From an uncultured Gemmiger sp. (lineage in GTDB: Bacteria > Bacillota > Clostridia > Oscillospirales > Ruminococcaceae), in contig CALWNP010000006.1 in the NCBI GenBank assembly GCA_944382835.1, forward strand, positions 1 to 64,000: a DNA stretch of 64,000 nt. Direction: 5' to 3'. The stretch's first letter is position 1. Each line of letters begins with the position of its first letter. The notes under the pieces were generated by a model that was not told the origin of the DNA, did not search any database, and worked only from the letters and a program-made list of their open reading frames with translations. Positions 57,468 to 63,783 of this stretch are shown here, piece by piece. Made by a program: the position numbers and the translations under genes.

Positions 57468-57502
57468 AGTTGACCAAAAGTTGACCACGACGGCAGGTTG
57501 AC
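57468..57502. repeat. Left arm-type repeats of the integrase
   Basis: AGTTGACCAAAAGTTGACCA at 57468-57487, plus a third GTTGAC copy at 57497. The same 20-mer occurs at 62705-62724 in the same orientation. Position near both ends fits integrase arm-binding sites. Confidence 0.7.
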
Positions 57503-57559
57503 AAAAGAACCCCCGGCGGGTTGTGTCTGATGTTGGCACATTCCCGCCGGGGGATTTTT
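57503..57559. terminator. Integrase terminator
   Basis: CCCCCGGCGGG (57510-57520) pairs with CCCGCCGGGGG (57543-57553); T-rich sequence follows on both strands. It ends the integrase gene. Confidence 0.85.
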
Positions 57560-58983
57560 CAGCCTGTTTCTGTTTGCAAGATACGGGAGAACGCTTCCCC
57601 CAGGGCATCGGCGGCCCTGGCGTCGGAGGAGCGAATAAACCCGGCATAGATGTTTGTGGTGGTGCTGACCTGTGCATGGCCCAGCCGTCCGGCCACTGTC
57701 GTGACCGGCACATGGGCGGCGATCAGCAACGCGGCGTTTGAATGGCGCAGACTGTGGAACCGCACCGGCGGCAGATCATGCTCCCGCAGGAAGCGCGGAA
57801 ACCAGCTTGTCACGCTGTTGGGGTCGATGGGCTGCCCGTCCCACTTGGTAAACAACAGGTCATTGTCCACCGTCTTGCCCAAAATGCGTACCTTGCGCGC
57901 CCACTTGGATCCGATGCGCAGTCGCTCCCGCAGTTGCCATTGCTGATAGTCTCGCAAGAGCTGTACCGCGTTTTCATCCAGCTTTATGACGCGGCAGCTC
58001 TTTTTTGTTTTGGGTGTGGAGAACAAAAGCCCCTTGCCCTCCACCGGCTCCAACGTCCGATTGACGGCTAGCAGCCCTGCGGGCAGGTCAATGTCGGACC
58101 ACCGCAGGCCGCACAGTTCGCCCCGGCGGCACCCGGTAAACAATGCAAGCTGCACAAGTACGCTGTATTGCGTGGGAGCATCTGGCAGAGCTGCCAACAG
58201 TTTGGCAATGCCGGATTCATCCAAGTATTGCACTTCCGGGGTCTCCACTTTGGGCGGGTCTACGCGGGCACAGGGATTTTCCTGCAGCAGTTGCCACCGT
58301 ACCGCCGTATTGAAAACGCTGGACAATAGCCGGTGATAATGCCGGGCACTATTGCCGGACAGCCTTTCATCCTTTGACACGTTCACAAAGGCTTTGGAGA
58401 ACGGCATCCCGGCGGCCTGGGCGAGCTTTTGGGCCGTTTGCAGGCTGGTGCACTCACCAGACCATATCCTCGCGGCGGTGCGCTCTGCGACGCCCGCCGC
58501 ATCTACCAGGGGCTTGCGCTTGCCCTTTGGGTACATGACCACAAAGCCGGGCTTTGCCTGGTATTTGCCATCCAGACGGATACCGGGCTTTTGCAGTTGG
58601 GCATAAAACTGCATGATATGGCCCGGGCGCAGCTTGTTCAACTTGATATGCCCCAGGGCGGCAGAGATACGCGGCACCAACTTTTGGTAGTCGCTGACCG
58701 TGTGGGGCTTTAGCTGTGGTTCGGCATATTCCTTGAACCACTGTGCCAGCAGTTCATCCACCGTCATGGAATCGGCCACAAGCCCGCCCTGCTGCACTTG
58801 ACGTTCAAAATCCATTGCTGCCTTCTGCACGGCCTTTTCGATCTGGCGAGCCGTCATTCCATCCGCCGGGCAAAAGGTGGTGCTTTTCATGACCTTTTTG
58901 CCGTCCTGGGCCTCACCTGCATAAACCCGGATGCGGTAAGTGGTCTTTCCGTCTTTAGTTGTCCGTTTCTGGATGTTCGCCAT
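57559..58983 (-). CDS. int: Tyrosine-type site-specific integrase with internal HTH-like insertion
   Basis: 474-residue tyrosine recombinase catalysing element integration and excision. Layout: N-terminal arm-DNA-binding domain (about 1-60), core-binding domain (65-260), catalytic domain with GCRRGELCGLRW (Arg I), HSLRHSNAALL (HxxR), GRLGH, and the nucleophile Tyr in TTTNIYAGF. The core-binding domain has an unusual insert of about 45 residues, VAERTAARIWSGECTSLQTA and AQKLAQAAGMPFSKAF, that resembles an XRE-type helix-turn-helix. AAGGGAAATC precedes the ATG. Overlaps the upstream small ORF by 29 bp. Confidence 0.95.
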   Translation of the reverse strand: MANIQKRTTKDGKTTYRIRVYAGEAQDGKKVMKSTTFCPADGMTARQIEKAVQKAAMDFERQVQQGGLVADSMTVDELLAQWFKEYAEPQLKPHTVSDYQKLVPRISAALGHIKLNKLRPGHIMQFYAQLQKPGIRLDGKYQAKPGFVVMYPKGKRKPLVDAAGVAERTAARIWSGECTSLQTAQKLAQAAGMPFSKAFVNVSKDERLSGNSARHYHRLLSSVFNTAVRWQLLQENPCARVDPPKVETPEVQYLDESGIAKLLAALPDAPTQYSVLVQLALFTGCRRGELCGLRWSDIDLPAGLLAVNRTLEPVEGKGLLFSTPKTKKSCRVIKLDENAVQLLRDYQQWQLRERLRIGSKWARKVRILGKTVDNDLLFTKWDGQPIDPNSVTSWFPRFLREHDLPPVRFHSLRHSNAALLIAAHVPVTTVAGRLGHAQVSTTTNIYAGFIRSSDARAADALGEAFSRILQTETG

Positions 58984-59380
58984 TTTGATTTCCCTTCAAT
59001 TCCTCCAACGATGCTCTCATAATGTCAACAAATTCATTTAGACTTAAAGCTCGAGCCGGGCGGTTTAACGTTTGCAGTGAAGCACTTTCAAAAGCGGATT
59101 CACACAGTTCGATGTCCGTTTTTATGGCATTGTCCACAAAAGCGCTCGCAGCTTCTTTTGCGTCGTATTTTCTCATCCGGCGAACTGTATTCAATTCTGT
59201 AATTCTATCAATCAACCGTCCACGCTTAAAGTTGTCCATTTTTAGTACGGTGTCCGCATTAACGCCTTGCAATACGTCTCGCAATCGCTTTGAGGCAATT
59301 TTGTACATTGCAATGCTTTCTGCAATTTGAACGGCACATCCGCTCACCAAAAGTCTGCGGCGCTGGCATGACGATTTCAT
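58955..59380 (-). CDS. Small element-borne protein, function unknown
   Basis: About 141 residues from this ATG (an internal ATG at 59308 gives 117; neither has a clear SD, so the start is unsure). I do not recognise it. It is polar and helical: KIASKRLRDVLQG, KMDNFKRGRLIDRITELN, LSLNEFVDIMRASLEELKG. It overlaps the integrase start by 29 bp, so it is likely co-transcribed and could be a regulator or directionality factor, by position only. Confidence 0.5.
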   Translation of the reverse strand: MKSSCQRRRLLVSGCAVQIAESIAMYKIASKRLRDVLQGVNADTVLKMDNFKRGRLIDRITELNTVRRMRKYDAKEAASAFVDNAIKTDIELCESAFESASLQTLNRPARALSLNEFVDIMRASLEELKGNQNGEHPETDN

Positions 59381-59452
59381 CACGGCCCGTTCATGGAGGA
59401 ACCCGGGTTTTTCCGCGTGGGAACACGGTGGAAGCATCGAGGAACACACCAT

Positions 59453-59964
59453 AGAATCGCTTGAAGCCCGGAACCTGCTCTATATATAGCCTGGAAAATG
59501 CCGCAAAATGCCATCAAAAAAGACACCAAACGACAGAAAAATTCGGACAAAAAGACTGCGAAAGCGTGGAATAGTTTGAACAAAAAGCATTGCATACTAT
59601 CCTACGGTATAAAGATTTCGCCCCCCCGCCTCAGCAATGTTATGAATAAGCCTCAGGGACCGGCGTGGGGAACGTTATCCAACTCTGGAGGATTTTACAC
59701 AAAGGGGGTGAAAATTCGCCTTTATTGCATAGGAACGACCCCCCTAAGAAAAATAGACCTTTTGGGGGCTGGCTTTATCGTGTGGGGCCAAGACATTCTA
59801 GGTTTTTTGCCTACCCCGTGTGGGTGTGGCTGTATTAGCAGGCAGAAATATACTCCAAATCATTCCAAAAAGGGGCCTTACGCGCACGGGAGAGGAAAAT
59901 TTAACTCCACCCACCGGTCTCCACAGGCCCCGCCATGATTTTTTATAGGGGGGGTAAACTACAT
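59453..59964. other. Apparently non-coding region of the element
   Basis: AT-rich at the left and GC-variable at the right. A 146-codon open frame on the plus strand (59498-59938) has odd composition and no SD. I see no convincing gene, repeat or RNA structure. Confidence 0.45.
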
Positions 59965-60012
59965 AAAAAAGCCGCCCGGCAAAGGTCATACGACCCGCCG
60001 GGTGGCTTTTCT
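59965..60012. terminator. Terminator downstream of the zeta-toxin-like gene
   Basis: AAAAAAGCCGCCCGGC pairs with GCCGGGTGGCTTTT; an inner GGTC/GACC stem forms the loop region. T-runs on both strands. Confidence 0.82.
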
Positions 60013-60094
60013 GTTCTGTATGGGCTTTGCAACACGATGCGCGCGCGTGTTTCCTGTGCCGCCTGTCCGGCTCTCTGTGTGGCCTTGCAAGGCC

Positions 60095-60655
60095 TCAAAG
60101 GGTAATTTCACGTCTGAGCTCCAAAAGCCATGCAGGGGGCGTTTCTGTAGCTGTCACGATTTCCCCGTTACGATAGAAGGCAACGACCCGGAAACCGTTG
60201 TTGTTATCGTAGAAGGTTGCCTCATTACACAGGGGCAGCAGTTTGGAGAGATCACGGAACCGCCGGGCAAAGCGGCGCTCCACATCCTGCGCTGCAATAT
60301 TGTGTCCGCCGTGCGCCACCCGGTTTGCAATCCGCTGTATAGATTCCTGTGCCGTGTCCAGCCCCACATAGTACAGTCGCACGGTATATCCGGCGTCACG
60401 GGCTGCACGCGCCATTTTGCGGGAAAAACTTCCGGAAAGGGTACTTTCCTCTGTGAAGTCTATACGCTGTGTCAGGCAGTTTTGCAGCTTCTCTATGGCT
60501 GCCTGCCCGCCTGCATATTCGTCACCGCCAAGTTGGGCAGTCAGTTTGTCAGGGTCAACGATCACGCCCAGGTCGTCCAGGCAGTCCTTGAGGACACCGG
60601 ACAGGCTGCTTTTGCCTGCACCGTTAACGCCACCCACAATGGTGAACATCGGCAT
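60095..60655 (-). CDS. Zeta-toxin-like kinase
   Basis: 186-residue P-loop kinase of the zeta toxin/UDP-GlcNAc-kinase superfamily. Walker A is GGVNGAGKSSLSGVL at about residues 8-22, the second zeta-type motif is EESTLSGSFSRKMARAARDAGY, followed by RRFRDL. The ATG overlaps the stop of the upstream RHH gene (TAATG), so the two are translationally coupled as in TA operons. Toxicity by phosphorylating peptidoglycan precursors is known for epsilon/zeta systems but unproven here. Confidence 0.85.
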   Translation of the reverse strand: MPMFTIVGGVNGAGKSSLSGVLKDCLDDLGVIVDPDKLTAQLGGDEYAGGQAAIEKLQNCLTQRIDFTEESTLSGSFSRKMARAARDAGYTVRLYYVGLDTAQESIQRIANRVAHGGHNIAAQDVERRFARRFRDLSKLLPLCNEATFYDNNNGFRVVAFYRNGEIVTATETPPAWLLELRREITL

Positions 60656-60861
60656 TATTCGTCTACCTCCCCGGCGGAATCCCGCTCCATGCGCTGCTTG
60701 ACAGCTCCCACAATGTAGCCGTTGAGGCTCTCTCCGGCAGCATCGGCGGCGGCCTGCACTTCCTCTTTTGTGGGGCTGGTATCCTTCTTGAAAACCAGAT
60801 TGACGCGATCATACGCCTTTGCGTTCCACTTGTTATTTGCTCTAGTTCTTGCGGTTCCCAA
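60655..60861 (-). CDS. Ribbon-helix-helix antitoxin-like DNA-binding protein
   Basis: 68-residue protein with an RHH fold: strand VNLVFKKDT, helix KEEVQAAADAAGES, turn-helix LNGYIVGAVKQRMER. It begins with TTG, with GGGAGG 7 bp before. An in-frame run upstream to 60918 crosses the promoter and is rejected. Paired with the zeta-like kinase. It likely binds the repeated TACTTGCGCAAGTA-type sites in the divergent promoter, giving autoregulation. Confidence 0.78.
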   Translation of the reverse strand: MGTARTRANNKWNAKAYDRVNLVFKKDTSPTKEEVQAAADAAGESLNGYIVGAVKQRMERDSAGEVDE

Positions 60862-60889
60862 ATTGGTGCCTCCCTTCCTTAACGGTTCC

Positions 60890-60918
60890 ATTATACCGTA
60901 TATCATGTACTTGCGCAA
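60890..60918 (-). promoter_or_regulatory. Promoter of the RHH/zeta operon
   Basis: Minus-strand -35 TTGCGC (60913-60918), 17-bp spacer, -10 TATAAT (60890-60895). The -35 lies within the first palindromic operator. Confidence 0.75.
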
Positions 60919-60990
60919 GTATACACTTTACACTTATGCAAGTACAAATCTTTGTGCACAATGTCTATTGAATGTACTTACGCAATGGTA
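60907..60990. promoter_or_regulatory. Three operator-like repeats in the TA control region
   Basis: Perfect palindrome TACTTGCGCAAGTA at 60908-60921, an imperfect copy ACTTATGCAAGTAC near 60932-60945, and TGTACTTACGCAA at about 60974-60986. Copy 1 overlaps the leftward -35, copy 3 fills the spacer of the rightward promoter. Candidate binding sites for the RHH protein. Confidence 0.65.
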
Positions 60991-60996
60991 TATAAT
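60968..60996 (+). promoter_or_regulatory. Rightward promoter for the small ORF cluster
   Basis: -35 TTGAAT (60968-60973), 17-bp spacer, -10 TATAAT (60991-60996). The third operator-like copy lies in the spacer. Confidence 0.78.
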
Positions 60997-61218
60997 GATA
61001 ATGTCGAAAGGGACAAGGCACGGTGAAAACCTCCGGGGAACACCGGTAAGCGCCAGAGAACAGACTGCGTAACGGACTTGCACGCAAGGGTTAAACAAGC
61101 ATCGGGCACTGGCCGCCTGCAACCGAGTAGGCAAAAGAAAAGGCACCGCGACAGTCTACCAAAGCAAACCGCGATGCCAAACCCAACAAGGGGCGGCCCA
61201 TTATAGCATGGGCCGCCC
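60997..61218 (+). ncRNA. Long leader with a strong hairpin (candidate structured RNA)
   Basis: About 240 nt separate the rightward promoter from the first small ORF and hold no ORF with a ribosome-binding site. The leader ends in a perfect 11-bp hairpin GGGCGGCCCAT / ATGGGCCGCCC (61191-61218), with no U-tract. It may be a regulatory leader or small RNA; this is inference. Confidence 0.35.
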
Positions 61219-61239
61219 TCCACATCAAGGAGGCGCTTT

Positions 61240-61362
61240 ATGAAAACCTATGTTTACACTTTCCAGGACGGCTACTGCTGCTGGCAGTCCGGCATGAGCG
61301 CAGCCGAGCGCCGGGCAGAGGAACGCAAGCACGGCCCGCTGGTAAGTCGGGCCGCAGCGTGA
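61240..61362 (+). CDS. 40-residue phage-like small protein
   Basis: Too short for normal ORF calling, but AAGGAGGCGCTTT before the ATG is excellent. The product is aromatic at the N-terminus (YVYTFQDGYCCWQSG) and then charged (SAAERRAEERKHGPLVSRA). Similar short proteins occur in gut phages and integrative elements, as I recall the pattern. Function unknown. Confidence 0.6.
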   Translation: MKTYVYTFQDGYCCWQSGMSAAERRAEERKHGPLVSRAAA

Positions 61363-61375
61363 AAGGGGCGCAGGT

Positions 61376-61651
61376 ATGAGCAGTGCAGAACTTCTTTCCC
61401 TGGTGGAACAGTACAGGGAGGCGCAACAACTGATTGAAGCGGCGCAGGCGGAGATGGACACCATCAAGGCCACTATTTCGGCGGAAATGGCCCGCCGGGA
61501 CGTGGAGCGCATGGACGTGGGTACCCACAAGGTCACGCTGAAAGCCGTGACCACAAGCCGCCTGGACGGCAAAGCCATCAAGGCCGCCGCTCCAGAGCTG
61601 GCCGCACGTTTCACCAAAACCACCACGACCACGCGCTTCTGCGTGGCGTAA
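61376..61651 (+). CDS. Phage/ICE-associated small protein
   Basis: 91 residues. An N-terminal coiled coil (SLVEQYREAQQLIEAAQAEMDT split into two heptads) is followed by a beta-rich part with HKVTLKAVTTSRLDG and TKTTTTTRFCVA. This ending (T-x-R-F-x-V-A) is common in small proteins of Firmicutes phages and mobile elements. Function unknown. GGGGCGCAGGT precedes the ATG; 13 bp after the 40-residue gene. Confidence 0.7.
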   Translation: MSSAELLSLVEQYREAQQLIEAAQAEMDTIKATISAEMARRDVERMDVGTHKVTLKAVTTSRLDGKAIKAAAPELAARFTKTTTTTRFCVA

Positions 61652-61711
61652 ACCACAAAGCTGTGCTATCAGGCTATACGGGCTTTAAGCAAAACGGAAA
61701 GGGGCAAGATC

Positions 61712-61966
61712 ATGGAAAAGAACAAAATCATTGCGCAGTTGCTTGCACTGCTGCAGGATGCAAGCGCCGAACAGTGTGACATTGTGCTGACATTCGTGGA
61801 GCACATGACCAACAAGGCAAGGGACGATAAGGCCAGCGGCAAGACCTTCACCTTCACCACGTCGGACGCCATCGAAATAGCGTACATCGTCCAGCGGTCG
61901 CAAGACAACCCGCAGCTGATGCACAAGCTGTTGGTCCGGGCCAAAATTCTGGAAGGGCTCTTCTGA
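61712..61966 (+). CDS. Small helical protein of the element, function unknown
   Basis: 84-residue protein that I do not recognise. Polar and helical: KIIAQLLALLQDASAEQCDIVL, then DKASGKTFTFTTSDAIEIAYIV. GGAAAGGGGCAAGATC supports the ATG. Third gene in the rightward cluster. Confidence 0.6.
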   Translation: MEKNKIIAQLLALLQDASAEQCDIVLTFVEHMTNKARDDKASGKTFTFTTSDAIEIAYIVQRSQDNPQLMHKLLVRAKILEGLF

Positions 61967-62160
61967 CCCGGCCCGAATTACAAGGAATAGTGCGTGCCCC
62001 GGTCAATCCCCGGTGCTTTTTTATTTGATTGCGACCAGTATTAAAACCAGTCGCAAAACGCACGCAATCGCACGGCGGTGTGTTCTGATTGCACGACGTG
62101 CGTTCTCCACCATTTCCGCAGGGTCACGAAAATGGCCCACCGGGCGGCCTGTACTACCTG
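61967..62160. other. Non-coding stretch before the repeat array
   Basis: No gene with a credible start. Small imperfect repeats of TGCGA/TCGCA are seen near 62025-62110, but nothing that I can interpret. Confidence 0.4.
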
Positions 62161-62490
62161 GGAAAACCTGGGATTTTTCCTATATAGGCCCCCGCAGTGT
62201 TTTTGTCCTTTTTTGGGTTCGTTTTTTTACGGTTTCGGGGGCGGTGCTGGAGGCGGAAAACCTGAGAAAACCTGTATTTTTCCTGTATAGCTTCTGGCCT
62301 GCTGAAAACCTGAGATTTCTGCCAATATAGCAAAAGCTATTTGTCATGTGGCAAAAATGCCAAAACTTAAAAAAATTCAAATTTCCGCCTATATAGCCGA
62401 GCGCCAGGAACCTAAGAAAACCCAACATTTCCGCCTATATTGCCCCGGAGGCTAGAACTTACGAAAAGTTACGTTTCCCGCCTATATAGC
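62161..62490. repeat. Array of six iteron-like imperfect repeats
   Basis: Copies start at about 62161, 62255, 62304, 62364, 62407 and 62455 and run 28-37 bp. Each ends in a variant of TTTCCGCCTATATAGC, and five begin with a run such as GAAAACCTGAGA. Spacing of the TATA core is about 104, 40, 66, 46 and 47 bp. The region is AT-rich. Candidate replication origin or protein-binding array. Confidence 0.7.
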
Positions 62491-62673
62491 ATCAGGCAGC
62501 TTGCTGGACAATACCAGGCTGTACAGGCCGGATTCGTTGATGATGGTCATATTGGGGTTGCCACGATTTCCGTCGAGATTCACGACGGTATTCTTGTCAT
62601 CGTCATCAACATGCCGGTCAAGGGCATCGCGGGTATTGCTATAGCCAAGTGCATTGGCCACATCCTTGCCGAT
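62482..62673 (-). pseudogene. BRO-N (phage antirepressor) fragment
   Basis: About 63 codons matching the BRO-N domain: IGKDVANALGYSNTRDALDR, HVDDDDKNTVVNLDG and MTIINESGLYSLVLSSKLP. The usual N-terminus is missing and the frame ends just after KLPDA, at a TAG that lies inside the last iteron-like repeat. An open frame continues upstream to 62784 but has unrelated sequence, so the gene is truncated at both ends. Confidence 0.8.
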
Positions 62674-62704
62674 CAGCGGTAGGAAAGCGCGGTTTTTCGG
62701 GGAA

Positions 62705-62724
62705 AGTTGACCAAAAGTTGACCA
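62705..62724. repeat. Right arm-type repeat of the integrase
   Basis: AGTTGACCAAAAGTTGACCA is identical to 57468-57487 and has the same orientation. It lies 84 bp inside the right att repeat. Confidence 0.7.
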
Positions 62725-62754
62725 TTCCCGGAAAATCAAGTCCCGCCGGGGCAT

Positions 62755-62806
62755 AAAAAAGAACCGCCGCAACTGCAATTTCATACGCAGATACGGCGGT
62801 TTTCTT
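62755..62806. terminator. Element-borne terminator that now serves tRNA-Thr
   Basis: AAAAAAGAACCGCCG pairs with CGGCGGTTTTCTT, with an inner CTGC/GCAG stem. It stands directly downstream of the tRNA 3' end and inside the element. Confidence 0.8.
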
Positions 62807-62807
62807 G

Positions 62808-62853
62808 TGGAGCTGACAACAGGAATCGAACCTGCAACCTGCTGATTACAAAT
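62808..62853. repeat. Right attachment-site repeat (3' part of intact tRNA-Thr)
   Basis: 46 bp identical to 57316-57361. It starts exactly at the CCA end of the tRNA and stops in the anticodon loop. Confidence 0.95.
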
Positions 62854-62883
62854 CAGCTGCTCTGCCAGTTGAGCTATGTCAGC
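62808..62883 (-). tRNA. tRNA-Thr (anticodon UGU)
   Basis: 76 nt with encoded CCA. Acceptor stem GCTGACA/TGTCAGC, D-arm GCTC/GAGC, anticodon stem GCTGA/TCAGC with loop TTTGTAA (anticodon TGT at 62848-62850), and T-arm GCAGG-TTCGATT-CCTGT, discriminator U. Its 3' half is duplicated at the far end of the integrated element. Confidence 0.97.
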
Positions 62884-62926
62884 TTGACCTTGCCATTATA
62901 CCATGGCAAAGTCAGGCTTGTCAATC

Positions 62927-63529
62927 TTACGCGGCGGGGGACAGATAGCCCAAAAGGTTGTCATAGGTTTCTTCCGGGATGGTAAAACCCATGGAGATTC
63001 CCAAAACCTCCAGACAAATCCCATCGCTATTCTGGTACAGGGTCAGCGTGGCCACTTCATGGAGCTGGCCGTCGTTGTCCTGCTCGCCATACAGAATGGT
63101 GTCCTCCTGTTCCAGGACAAAACTGCCCGCCGGCTGGGCATCTTCGGGAATCTGGGAGGGAACCCATTCCTCGATGGCCAAGGCGGAGACAAAGGCGGCA
63201 CGGTCCTCATCGCTTTGTAAAAGCTGCACCGTTTGATTGTCAACGTCCCGAACACGGATTTGCTGCGCCTTTTTCAAAAGCGTATCGGCGTCTGCCTCCA
63301 GGGTGGCCAGGTCCTCCGATGAAATATCATCCGAAGAGCCGCCGCGCAGGCTGTGGCTCATGGAGTTGAGGGCATCGGCAATCTCCTGAGAGGCTTGGTT
63401 CAATGCGGTCTGGACCTGCTGCTGTTCCGAAGAGGTCAGATCTTGCCAGCTGCGGTTGTCGGTGACGGTACAACCGCCCAACATTGCAGCTACCAGAAAA
63501 AAGACGGTCACGAGGACAAATCGTTTCAT
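62927..63529 (-). CDS. Predicted lipoprotein, function unknown
   Basis: 200 residues with an N-terminal signal peptide (VLVTVFFLVAAMLGGC) and a lipobox LGGC, Cys about residue 20, so it is probably anchored on the outer face of the membrane. The mature part is acidic and has a helical region (QVQTALNQASQEIADALNSM) and then a beta-rich C-terminal domain. I do not recognise the family. AAAAGGAG precedes the ATG. It is 24 bp downstream of a zinc-ribbon gene. Confidence 0.75.
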   Translation of the reverse strand: MKRFVLVTVFFLVAAMLGGCTVTDNRSWQDLTSSEQQQVQTALNQASQEIADALNSMSHSLRGGSSDDISSEDLATLEADADTLLKKAQQIRVRDVDNQTVQLLQSDEDRAAFVSALAIEEWVPSQIPEDAQPAGSFVLEQEDTILYGEQDNDGQLHEVATLTLYQNSDGICLEVLGISMGFTIPEETYDNLLGYLSPAA

Positions 63530-63553
63530 CGGACATTCTCCTTTTGTTCGGGT

Positions 63554-63766
63554 TTAGCCACCCATGAAAAAGTCCAGCACATCCCAGCCGTCTCCGCCGG
63601 TTTCCCGGTACAGTTCGGTATAACCGCAGTTGCAGCAGCTGATGGTGACAAATTTCTTGTTCTGGACATCAAACAGCTTGGCAAAATTTCCGCCGGTGGC
63701 TTGTAGGCGGTCGGCTTCGTATTCACGGCAGCCGCATTTGGGGCAGATATAAGGACGTTTTTCCAT
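63554..63766 (-). CDS. Small zinc-ribbon protein
   Basis: 70 residues with two Cys pairs that form a zinc ribbon: CPKCGCREYE near the N-terminus and CCNCGYTELY at about 44-54. The C-terminus is WDVLDFFMGG. Widespread family of small nucleic-acid or protein-binding zinc ribbons of unknown role. AGGAGGAAAGAACA precedes the ATG. Confidence 0.82.
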   Translation of the reverse strand: MEKRPYICPKCGCREYEADRLQATGGNFAKLFDVQNKKFVTISCCNCGYTELYRETGGDGWDVLDFFMGG

Positions 63767-63783
63767 TGTTCTTTCCTCCTAAT

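Larger units (their letters stand above)
57316..62853. mobile_element. 5.5-kb integrative element in tRNA-Thr(UGU)
   Basis: Bounded by 46-bp identical direct repeats, 57316-57361 and 62808-62853, which correspond exactly to the tRNA-Thr 3' end from the anticodon loop to CCA. Inside are a tyrosine integrase next to the left end, an unidentified small protein, an RHH/zeta-type TA pair, three small phage-like ORFs, iteron-like repeats and a truncated BRO-N antirepressor. No capsid, terminase, relaxase or type IV secretion genes are seen. Local base composition varies and includes long AT-rich stretches unlike the host. Most likely a satellite-type or decayed phage element; which one is inference. 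Confidence 0.9.

Noticed and set aside
59380..59595. 71-codon frame on the minus strand
   Set aside because: Low-quality frame overlapping the region before the small unidentified ORF, no ribosome-binding site.
59498..59938. 146-codon open frame on the plus strand within the element
   Set aside because: No ribosome-binding site, odd composition with many Pro/Gly/Lys, no recognisable domain. I treat the region as non-coding, but not with certainty.
62161..62490. CRISPR array
   Set aside because: Repeats are imperfect and unevenly spaced (40-104 bp) with no uniform spacers and no cas genes.
62440..62682. 80-codon frame on the plus strand
   Set aside because: Antisense shadow of the BRO-N fragment.
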